NCBI GenBank assembly: GCA_903905065.1
Contig: CAIVEW010000095.1
Coordinates: 62,001-126,000, forward strand
Source: an uncultured Bacteroidota bacterium
Lineage (GTDB): Bacteria > Bacteroidota > Bacteroidia > Chitinophagales > Chitinophagaceae
Direction: 5' to 3'
DNA length: 64,000 nt
The translations under genes and the position numbers were made by a program. Positions 7,360 to 17,000 of the stretch are shown piece by piece. The notes under the pieces were generated by a model. That model searched no databases. It saw nothing but the letters and a program-made list of their open reading frames with translations, and was not told where the DNA came from. Position 1 is the first letter of the stretch; every line of letters starts with the position of its first letter.

Positions 7360-7417
7360 TATTTTCAGAAAAATATTTAGCGATTGACCTTTTCAGCTTT
7401 TCCAGGCAAAATTACGC

Positions 7418-8161
7418 TTAAAATGGTTTCAATTTTCCCTTTCTGACTTTAATGCTAAAATCCTGCAGGGAATCAGTGCCCTTTATGTCTATTCTTTTAA
7501 GTTCATAGACATCGGGAGCCGGAACTGTGCTCACCTGATTCCCGATACGGAAAGCGGCTATGATGCCCATACCGGCCATTTCTTTCTTCAATTGGGCAAG
7601 GCCGGACGCTGGCCGGGCCCCATATGGATAACCAAGTACTTTATAGAATGGAAGTTTACTCTTCCCGAATGCTTCTAACGACAACCTTAACGCATCCAGC
7701 GATTGTTCCTGTGGGATTTTGGCCATATTTTCATGCGCATAACCGTGCATGGCCAGTTGCACAATTGCAGGGTCGAGTTTGCGCAGTTCCTCAGGCGTCA
7801 TTTTTTGTTCAATCTCACTTTCTCCTTCCTTAGTAGTTTCGCTTAGCGTATTGGCTATAATAAAAAATGTTGCCCTCCAACTTAACTCTTTGAGCAATGG
7901 GTATGCATAAGTAAGGTTATTGCGGTAACCATCATCAAAGGTGAGTAGTACTTCCTTTCCTTTTCGCGGTTTTTCCCCGGTTGCTATGTCCAGGTATTCT
8001 GAAAGAGAAATAGCATGATAGCCTTCCTGCTTCAAAAACTGCCACTGCTCGCGTAGTTTTTCGGGCGTTATGGTAAGGTTATCATTCACACCGGGCCACA
8101 CCTTGTGATACATCAGCACCGGGATACCGTCGCCACCTGGTAGAAGCCAACTCCAGTTCAT
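7418..8161 (-). CDS. Polysaccharide deacetylase (NodB-type, carbohydrate esterase 4)
   Basis: 247 residues. Shows PVLMYHKV near the start, the catalytic TFDDG motif (LLTFDDGYRNN, about residues 73-78), an H-x3-H metal motif (AMHGYAHENM) and the arginine-type motif 3 (GYPYGARP). No signal peptide or membrane anchor is evident. Such enzymes remove N- or O-acetyl groups from surface or cell-wall glycans. The start overlaps the stop of the upstream glycosyltransferase by 4 bp (ATGA), so the two are translationally coupled and probably act on one glycan. Confidence 0.88.
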   Translation of the reverse strand: MNWSWLLPGGDGIPVLMYHKVWPGVNDNLTITPEKLREQWQFLKQEGYHAISLSEYLDIATGEKPRKGKEVLLTFDDGYRNNLTYAYPLLKELSWRATFFIIANTLSETTKEGESEIEQKMTPEELRKLDPAIVQLAMHGYAHENMAKIPQEQSLDALRLSLEAFGKSKLPFYKVLGYPYGARPASGLAQLKKEMAGMGIIAAFRIGNQVSTVPAPDVYELKRIDIKGTDSLQDFSIKVRKGKLKPF

Positions 8162-8955
8162 GAATTCAATGTAAGCGGCTGGTGGTATGCATCGTTACGC
8201 GGACGAGCGGAATAGAGCTTTATTTTCACGTACTTTATAAAACCGCCGTATGCAATGTTTTTGCAGATGACGTAGCCAAGATAACCATCCAGGAAGCCGC
8301 CCCTGAAAATAAAGTTGTAGATAAACTTCCAGGCAGGGCCGAAAAGGATTTTTACAATCCCAATTTTCTCGCCCTTATCTATCGCCGTTCTTGCGGCCAA
8401 CTCAGAGTACAGCTCTATTTTTTTTATGTGGTCCGAGATGCTGTTGTAGCTGTAGTGCAGGATATCACCATCAAGGAAACCGATCTTGGTCCTTTTGTCT
8501 TTTACCACAATGCTTTCATGCACTTTGTTGTCGTTGATACCACATTTGTTCTTATTGAACAAGCGTAGTTTTGGCTGCGGATACCATCCGCAATGGCGTA
8601 TCCATTTGCCGCAATAGTTCGCCAGGATGTTGACCTGGTAGCCGTCAAAGCGTGGCTGCTCCTTCTCTTTCAGCAAACTCTCCCGAAGCTCCGGAGACAA
8701 CAACTCGTCTGCGTCTATCGACAGAACGAAATCATTACTGGCAAGGGCTATCGCAAAAGTTTTCTGGTCGCTGAAGTCTTTAAACTGATGGTAAAAAATC
8801 CTGGCGCCATAGGTCTGTGCAATAGCTGTGGTCCGGTCATTTGAGTAACTGTCCACCAGGATGATCTCGTCAGCAATGCCCTGTATAGACTCTATGCACC
8901 GGGCTATATTGTGCTCTTCATTGTGGGTTATAATTACGGCGGATATCTGTATCAT
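8158..8955 (-). CDS. Family 2 glycosyltransferase, WaaE/KdtX-like
   Basis: 265 residues, GT-A fold: N-terminal ISAVIITHNEEHNIARCIES, the metal-binding D-x-D (SIDADELLSPE), the C-G-W-Y-P-x-P-K-L-R-L-F block, and a C-terminal amphipathic region (GPAWKFIYNFIFRGGFLDG) likely to touch the membrane. These features match the LPS-core beta-1,4-glucosyltransferase group. It overlaps the deacetylase by 4 bp and follows bshB1 by 59 bp on the same strand. Confidence 0.88.
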   Translation of the reverse strand: MIQISAVIITHNEEHNIARCIESIQGIADEIILVDSYSNDRTTAIAQTYGARIFYHQFKDFSDQKTFAIALASNDFVLSIDADELLSPELRESLLKEKEQPRFDGYQVNILANYCGKWIRHCGWYPQPKLRLFNKNKCGINDNKVHESIVVKDKRTKIGFLDGDILHYSYNSISDHIKKIELYSELAARTAIDKGEKIGIVKILFGPAWKFIYNFIFRGGFLDGYLGYVICKNIAYGGFIKYVKIKLYSARPRNDAYHQPLTLNS

Positions 8956-9014
8956 CTAATTATTAACGTAAGATTGGGATATTATAGTATGTCCGATAGT
9001 TTTTCCGTAATAAA

Positions 9015-9752
9015 TTATGGCAATTCAGGTAGTATGAAGCTGTCCAGCGAGGCTACTCCGGGAGTATTTTCAGAAATGAACGCCTCTCCGTATTCCCTAC
9101 CAATACGCTTGCCCAGCAAAGCATCGCGGTACTTAATGGTATTTAGAAAACCTTCGGTTGCTATATACGTGACCGGCTCCGCAGATGCCGGATCATGAAA
9201 CTGGCTCTTATAGCACCGGATAGCTTCCATCTTTTTTTCAAGAGAATCAGAAATGTCAACAATAAATGTCGGCTCATAATGTCGATCCTGCAACATATGA
9301 TAAACGCGTTTAGGCCGCCAGGCCGCTTGTGCCACACCATCACGAAAGGTTTCAATTTTTGCCAGCCCGGCATAAAAGCAGGCATCTGCAATAAGCCGGC
9401 CTCCACGGCCATGGTCGGGGTGACGGTCATTGATCGCATTGGCAATAATGATCTCCGGCCGGAAGTACCTTATATATTGTATCAACTTGCGCTGGTGCTC
9501 TTCGTCATTCCGGAAAAAAGCATCGGCCATGCCGGCATTTTCGCGCACGGCCACCCCCATTACTTTAGCGGCGGCTTGCGCCTCCTGCAGGCGCAATTCT
9601 GCTGTGCCGCGTGTACCCAGTTCACCTTTTGTGAGGTCGAGGATGCCTACGGCCTGGCCTGCCTGTGCATGTTTTATTATTGTGCCTCCGCAACTGAGTT
9701 CTATATCGTCTGGGTGAGTGGCTATGGCTAGCAGGTGTAATTTCAAAGTCAA
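9015..9752 (-). CDS. bshB1: Bacillithiol biosynthesis deacetylase BshB1
   Basis: 245 residues of the PIG-L/LmbE fold. AIATHPDDIELSCGGT gives the metal-binding H-P-D-D, NDRHPDHGRGG the second motif, and GILDLTKGELGTRGTAE is diagnostic for BshB1, which deacetylates GlcNAc-malate to GlcN-malate in bacillithiol synthesis. Together with the bacilliredoxin at 4.4 kb this points to a bacillithiol-using cell. It leads a three-gene run with the GT2 and deacetylase genes. The link to those is positional only. Confidence 0.9.
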   Translation of the reverse strand: MTLKLHLLAIATHPDDIELSCGGTIIKHAQAGQAVGILDLTKGELGTRGTAELRLQEAQAAAKVMGVAVRENAGMADAFFRNDEEHQRKLIQYIRYFRPEIIIANAINDRHPDHGRGGRLIADACFYAGLAKIETFRDGVAQAAWRPKRVYHMLQDRHYEPTFIVDISDSLEKKMEAIRCYKSQFHDPASAEPVTYIATEGFLNTIKYRDALLGKRIGREYGEAFISENTPGVASLDSFILPELP

Positions 9753-9940
9753 AAGTTAAAAGTGATAATCTAAAAGTTCAGGAGGCCAAAAATAATGGAT
9801 AAGTGTGAATGTTGAAGTATGTACATGAAGTTCTTAATTGTTTAATGGCAATATAATATATAGAAACAGCTCGCGGTTTACAAATATTTATTCCAAAATA
9901 TGGTGGCGTAAGCAACAGAAACTATCACCCTCCTCTTACA

Positions 9941-9971
9941 TTGTCAAAGTCCGGCAAATAGGGTATATTTG
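9941..9971 (+). promoter_or_regulatory. Strong sigma-AB type promoter (TTG-N20-TATATTTG)
   Basis: TTG at 9941-9943, a 20-nt spacer and TATATTTG at 9964-9971, an exact TAnnTTTG. Transcription should begin about 10 nt before the ATG at 9989, leaving a very short leader. Confidence 0.7.
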
Positions 9972-9988
9972 CGCCTCCAAAACATATT

Positions 9989-10639
9989 ATGAGTTTCAGA
10001 AAAATACTTGTTTTTTATCGTATACCGATCGCCGTTCTCCTGATCGCGCTGGGCTTTTTCCTTGGTTTTAAAGTGACATGGTGGGTAGCCTGGATACCGA
10101 TGCTGATCGCTGTATTTATGGTCATTGCTTATTTTTTGGTTGGACCGATGACCCTGATTCAAGGATATATGGAGGCCGGAGACATGGAGGGTGCGCAGAA
10201 ACTGATCAATATGGTGAAGTTTCCAAACTTGCTTTACAAGCCTATTCGGTCTTCTTACTATATGCTGCAAGCCAACTTCTCTACCATTGGCGAAGACCTG
10301 GACAAAGCGGAAATGCAATTGCGGAAAGGACTGGAAACGGGTATGCCGGAGAAAGAATACGAAGGAACGGCATACCTGCAACTAGGCGCAATAGCTCAGA
10401 AAAAAGGCAATACCAAAGAAGCTTACGAAAACCTGCGCAAAGCGGTGAAAATAGGATTGCCGGACAAGGATAATGAAGCGACAGCTTATCTTCAACTCTC
10501 CAGCATATGCATACAACGTCGCGATTTCCGCAATGCAAAGATCTACTTTAATAAGGCCAAGGCATGCAAAGCCACCAATGTTCAGGTTGTAGAACAAGTA
10601 AAGGAAATGGCAAAGTATATTGCCCGGATACCCGGGTAA
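9989..10639 (+). CDS. Membrane-anchored tetratricopeptide-repeat protein
   Basis: 216 residues. Two close hydrophobic segments at the N-terminus (about 12-28 and 31-52) form a membrane hairpin; the rest is helical TPR-like repeats (GDMEGAQKLINMVKFPNL, EYEGTAYLQLGAIAQKKGNTKEAYENLRKAV, NEATAYLQLSSICIQRRDFRNAKIYFNKAK). The domain is probably cytoplasmic and scaffolds protein contacts. Function unknown. It has its own strong promoter and no operon partner. Confidence 0.75.
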   Translation: MSFRKILVFYRIPIAVLLIALGFFLGFKVTWWVAWIPMLIAVFMVIAYFLVGPMTLIQGYMEAGDMEGAQKLINMVKFPNLLYKPIRSSYYMLQANFSTIGEDLDKAEMQLRKGLETGMPEKEYEGTAYLQLGAIAQKKGNTKEAYENLRKAVKIGLPDKDNEATAYLQLSSICIQRRDFRNAKIYFNKAKACKATNVQVVEQVKEMAKYIARIPG

Positions 10640-11071
10640 TAAATATTGAACAAGTCAACGAAACCGTTTGCCGCGATCTCGGCATTTTGTGGGTGAGTAC
10701 AATAAATCTTGGGGAGTACAGCTATTTTTTTATAGGCGAATATTTATTATATTTAAACATAAATTGACTCTATTATGCATTTTATTTTATTGTTTATTAT
10801 TTCATAAATGTCTTAAAATTAGTAATTTACGAGTAAATAATTTTAAAATTTAATGATAAAATTTTTGCTCGAAACGTCGAGAAATAATAATAGAGTCTTG
10901 AAATTGGTACTTTTCCCAATATTTCTCCCGTAAAAGTTGTGTTTCTATTCTTTTTTACAAAAAATATATATTATTTTCGGCTCCGTAATTACGTCATCAA
11001 TTCCTGGTTTGGAGTTGGTGGGCGGTTATTAGTGCATTTATTAAAAATAATAATTCCGAAAAAACAGGCTT
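10640..11071. other. 432-bp AT-rich intergenic region before the giant surface protein gene
   Basis: No ORF, RNA gene or clear promoter is seen. The region is strongly AT-rich with runs of A and T and a small hairpin (CTCGA-AACG-TCGAG). It is the longest gene-free stretch in the window and directly precedes the 8.3-kb adhesin-like gene, so a long untranslated leader or regulator binding is possible (inference). Confidence 0.4.
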
Positions 11072-14000
11072 ATGAGCAATGTTTCTTTACACCGATCGAT
11101 GACGATTAAGAACACGAAATGCAGGAAGGCGATGACAATAATTCTGGCCTCTCTACTTTTTTGTTTCGTTGGCAATGCCGCTAGCGCGGCGGTGACGGTA
11201 ACCCCCGGATCGGGCGGTACAAATATCTGTCACAACAGTGCTGCAGACGGCACGTTTCCAGCCTATACCACGCTCGGCACAATTACTGTGGCCGAAGGTG
11301 CCGCAGGTGATTTTTCGGGATTTCCAGCCACCTTGGTGATCAATGCCCCGGCCGGATGGCAGTTTAATACGGGATCTGCCCCAACCATTGGCACGACCGG
11401 CGGAGACGCTATTTTCACTACTACTCCAGCTTTCTCTACCACGTCTTTGACGATCCGTATATATACGATCGGCACCGCTTCACTAAACACCGTAACCATT
11501 AGTGGCTTACAAATACAACCCACTACGCAGTCCTCTGCCGCGGGCAGCCTGTATGCCTCGACGGCAACAAATATTGCAGGCATTACTACCGGGATAGGCG
11601 GCACAAACTTCGGCAGCCTTTCTGAAACCGGCCCTACTGTGTTCACAGTGGCTGCAGCAAGCAGCGGTTATTGCGCAGGCACTCCAGGTGTTGATGTGTT
11701 TCTAAGTGGCTCGCAGGCTGGCGTTACATACGGTTTATATAACGGGGGCACTTTAACGGCTTCGTCCACAGGTAGCGGAGCAGCACCTTTTGATCTTGGC
11801 GTGCAAACTGCGGGAAGTTATACGGTGCGAGCCACTAACGGGACTGGCTGCACCAGCAATATGCTCGGAACCGCGGCTATTGCATTAGACCCTTCTCCTC
11901 AACTGTACAATGTAGCTGGCGGTGGCAATTATTGCCCCGGTGGAACCGGCGTAAATGTGACTTTAAGTTTTTCTGACGCCGGTGTGAACTATACCGCCTC
12001 AAATGGTGTTGTTACGAGTACTTTGGGCGGCTCTAATGCAGTGTTGACTTTCGGACCGGAAACGTCGCTTGGTGTTTACACCGTCCAGGCTCAGAATGCT
12101 ACAACTGGCTGTACTGCTACTATGAATGGCAGCGCAACGGTAGGCCTTTTCCCGACACCAACTCAATTTACTGTTACCGGGGCGACCAGCTATTGCGCCA
12201 GCGCCGCCGGTGTTGACATCGGATTAAGCAATTCCGCAGGAAGCACTACTTATCAGTTATACAACGGCTTTGCCACAGTAGGTGCTCCAATGTCCGGTTC
12301 TGGTAGCGCTCTTGATTTCGGTGTGCATCCTGCCGGCAGTTATTCTGTTCTTGCCACTTTAGCTCCGGGTGGCTGTACCGCACCGATGCTGAATACACTG
12401 GTTGTCACTTCAAATCCATTGCCGAATATATACAACGTAAGCGGCGGCGGCGGTTATTGTTCAGGCGGGGCCGGTGTGAATGTTGTCCTCAGCAATTCAG
12501 ACATCGGCATCAATTACACGGCATCTGATGGTGTCGTAAGCAGCACTTTACCCGGTGCTTCTTCTGCATTGAGTTTTTTAGAAACCGCAGCAGGTACTTA
12601 TACTGTGCAGGCACAGAATGCGACCACGCTTTGCACTGTAAATATGACCGGCAGTGCCACAGTAACCGTAGTGCCTCCCCCTACTCAGTTTACTGTTACC
12701 GGCGCTACCAGCTACTGCGCAGGCGGAGCGGGTGTAGATTTAGGACTGAGTGGCTCTGTAAGCGGAACTAACTACCAGCTATATAACGGTCTTGCCGCAG
12801 TAGGTGCTGCAATGCCTGGCACAGGCGGAACAATCGACTTCGGCATGCACACGGCGGGTAGTTACTCTGTTCTTGCTACTACAGTGGTTGGCGGTTGTAC
12901 TGCTGCAATGTTGAATACATTGGTTGTAACCACCAATCCCTTACCTACCGTGTATAACGTAGGCGGTGGGGGCGGTTACTGTGCAGGAAGTACCGGTGTG
13001 AACATTACACTGAGCAACTCTGATCTCGGCATCAACTACCAACTTTATGATGGCGCGTTGCCCATTGGCGGAACAGTGGCTGGCACAAACGTTGCTCCGC
13101 TGGTTATGGGCATGGAAACAGCAGGCACTTATTCGGTATCTGCGAGAAATCCGGCTACCGGCTGTACCAGCAGCATGAATGGCACCGCTACGGCATTCAC
13201 TACCCCGGCGCCCACGGTTTATGCACTTTCGGGTGGCGGCGATTATTGTATAGGCGGATTGGGCGATGACCTTGTACTTAATGGATCCCAGATAGGTGCC
13301 AGCTATCAGCTTTACTATGGCGGACTGCCTCAGGGAGCTCCAATGGGCGGAACAGGAGCTCCGCTAGACTTTGGTTTTCAGACGGCAGTTGGTGCATATT
13401 CTGTGCTGGCAACGATAGGTTCTTGTACAACCGATATGTTCGGCACTGCAAATGTTTCTCTATCGGCGCCTCCAACCGTATTTACACTTGATGGCGGCGG
13501 CGGTTATTGCGAGGGTGGTGCGGGCATACCGATCGTCCTGAACGGCTCACAGGTCGGTATACATTACCAGGTATATTCCGGCGCAACACCTGTAGGCGCG
13601 CCGGTAGCGGGCACTGGCGCACCAACACTCACTCTTGGTTTTGAGACGCTAATAGGCACCTATACTGTTCTTGCCACAAACCCAACAACGCTTTGTACGA
13701 GCAATATGCTGGGGGCTGCAACCGTAACTATCAATCCGTTGCCAACGGCATATACAGTAGGTGGTGGCGGCAATTACTGTGTGGGCGATCCGGGAGTAAT
13801 GATCACGTTAAGCAATTCAGAAGTTGGCATCAATTACCAATTATATCTTGGCGCATCACCTGAAGCCGGCCCTGTAAATGGCACCGGCGCTCTTCTTGAC
13901 ATGGGCCTGGAGACAACTGCCGGAACTTACACAGTGTTCGCCACTAATCCGGCTACCGGCTGTACACAAAATATGTATGGAAGCGCATCTGTTACCGTTA

Positions 14001-17000
14001 ACCCGCTGCCGCTCGTCTTTACAATATCTGCAGGCGGCAGCTTCTGTACCGGCGCGGCTGGGGTGGACCTGACGCTGAGCGGTTCGCAGACTGGTGTGCG
14101 CTATCAGCTTTACAATGGAGCAACAGCAACTGGCAGTCCTATAAATGGCACGGGCGGAGTAATTAACTTCGGCCTCCAGGCAACTGCAGGAACCTATTCC
14201 GTGCTTGCCACAAGCATATCTACTTTGTGCACAAACGCCATGGCGGGCACGGCTACTGTGATCGAGAATCCAAAACCAGCAAGGTTTAGTGTCGGTGGTG
14301 GTGGGGCATACTGCGCGGGCGGTGCAGGCGTAGATATCACGCTGAGCAATTCCGAAGTAGGCATCAATTATCAATTATATCATGGAGATACGGCCGTAGG
14401 AACACCTGTAGCCGGCACGGCTATTGCTCCGCTTGACATGGGTGTGGAAACTGCAGCCGGTGTTTACACCGTGTTTGCAACAAATCCGGTCACTGGTTGT
14501 ACGCGAAAAATGAAGGATAGTGCCTTGATTATCATTAACCCGCTACCTACCGTTTATACAATATCGGCCGGTGGCAGCTATTGTATCGGCTCCCCAGGGG
14601 TTGACCTCGTCCTTAACGGATCTGATACTGGTATAAGTTACCAGTTGTATTTCGGTGCAGTAGCATCTGGTAGCCCGATAGCAGGTACAGGTGCGGCACT
14701 CCATTTTGGCTTCCAGACTGGCGTAGGCAGTTATTCCGTGCTGGCCACGAATAATATCACACTGTGTACCAACAATATGGCAGGTACTGCTAATGTAACC
14801 AGCAATCCTGTTCCGCTTGTATTTACTATCAGCGCAGGCGGCAGTTATTGCGAAGGCGGTGCCGGTGTAGACCTTCAGCTTAATGGCTCAGAAGCAGGGA
14901 TCAACTACCAGCTATATTATGGAGCTGCAACGGTCGATGCCCCGGTAGCGGGTACAGGTGCCCCAACCCTTGATCTGGGTTTCCAGACCGCTGAAGGCAG
15001 CTATACAGTGCTCGCTACAAATCCGGCAACGCTGTGCAGCAGCAATATGCTGGGCACTGCAACGATCACTATTAACCCATTGCCTGCAGTTTATGTGGTA
15101 GGCGGCGGCGGCAGTTTCTGCGCAGGTGATACTGGCGTTCACGTTAGTTTGAGCAATTCGGACCTTGGCATCAACTACCAGTTATTTGTTGGTAGCGCGC
15201 CAATTGGTGGCCCAATTGCAGGTACCGGCTCTATGCTTGATATGGGTCTTGAAACAATACCCGGCGTTTATACCGTATCTGCAACCAATGCACTCACGGG
15301 CTGCCCGCAGAATATGTTTGGCAGCGCAACTGTCGTGGTTAACCCCTTACCTGCCGTGTTTAATGTGACAGGTGGAGGAAGCTACTGCTTAGGCGGAACG
15401 GGCGTGGATGTTGGCCTTGATGGCTCGGTGGCTGGTATTAGCTATCAGCTATACGCAGCAGGCTCCCCCGTTGGAACTGCAATGGCAGGAAATGGCTCAC
15501 CGCTCGATTTCGGATTGCAGACAATTACCGGTGCTTACAGCGTGATCGCAGAAGACACTACAACACATTGTACGATCAGCATGAACAGCACTATTACTGT
15601 TACAACGAATCCGTTACCTAACGTCTACTCCCTGTCAGCGGGCGGCGGCTACTGCCTTGATGGCTCGGGGATTGACCTGACACTGAACGGATCTGATACT
15701 GGTATTAGCTATCAATTGTATTATGCAGGAGCTGCTTTAGGTTCACCTATGTCTGGTACAGGTGTTCCACCGATTGACTTTGGTTTCCAAACCGGGGCCG
15801 GCAGCTATTACGTGATCGCCACGAATACAGTAACCGGCTGCGTAAATAATATGCTTGATACTTCAGTGATCACCATTCTCCCGCTTCCAAACGTGTATAA
15901 CGTTGGCGGCGGCGGCAGTTATTGCTTTGGTGATACCGGCGTTCATGTTACGTTAAGCAACTCGGACACCGGGGTTAATTATCAATTATTCCTTGATGGC
16001 TTCCCGGTTGGTGGACTGGTTGCCGGAACTGGCATACCTCCGCTGGATATGGTCCTGGAAACCGGCGCTGGAGACTATACTGTATTTGCTATAAACGCTA
16101 CTACGGGTTGCGCGAACAATATGAGCGGCGATGTTACCGTGTCTATCAATCCTTTGCCCGGCGTGTTTAATATTACCGGCGGCGGCGAGGCTTGTTATGG
16201 AGCTCCGGGTGTTGATGTTGGCCTGGATGGTTCGGCACCCGGTGTCAGCTATCAATTATATATTGGTGGCGTACCAACGGGTTCACCTGTTGCAGGAACC
16301 GGATCGGCCCTTGACTTCGGCCTGCAGATCAATACAGGTGTTTATACCGTTGTTGGTGAGGATACCACAACTCATTGTACCAGTGATATGAATGGTATTG
16401 AATTCGTGATCATCAATCCTTTACCAACCGTTTACAATGTAACGGGAAGCGGTGGATATTGCTCCGGAGGCACGGGTGTTGATGTGGGACTGGACAATTC
16501 GTCGACAGGAGTCAACTATCAATTGTATTATGGCGGATCACCAATTGGCCCATATATAGCGGGAACGGGTGGTCCCATAGATTTCGGCCTGCAAACAGGC
16601 GCGGGTGCATACTCGGTTATTGCTACAGATACAACAACAGCGACATTGTGTACCAACAATATGGCGGGCAGTGCGATTGTGACCATCAACCCTCTGCCAA
16701 CCGGCTTTAATGTAACAGGTGGCGGCGGATACTGCATTGGCGGTGCGGGCCTTGATGTAGCTCTTGATGGATCTGAGACCGGCGTCCTTTATACCCTTTT
16801 CAAAGACGGATTCCCAATAGGAACCCCGCTGAACGGAACGGGTTTTGCACTTGATTTTGGCATACAGGCGGCGGCTGGCTCTTATTATGTTATGGCCGGC
16901 AACCTCACCACAGGTTGTTTCAATGCGATGAATGATACTGTGACCATCGTTATTAACCCATTACCAATAGCTTATGACGTAACTGGTGGTGGCACTATGT

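Noticed and set aside
9753-9800. AAAAGTT-like words upstream of bshB1 as another inverted-repeat element
   Set aside because: Low-complexity A-rich sequence without a matching inverted partner.
10640-11071. AT-rich gap as a replication origin
   Set aside because: No DnaA-box cluster, and no dnaA, dnaN or parAB nearby; strong AT bias alone is common before surface protein genes.
13856-14374. 172-codon minus-strand ORF inside the giant repeat gene, and similar antisense ORFs nearby
   Set aside because: These are shadows of the repeated, GC-rich coding modules; the frame simply mirrors the repeats and has no start signals.
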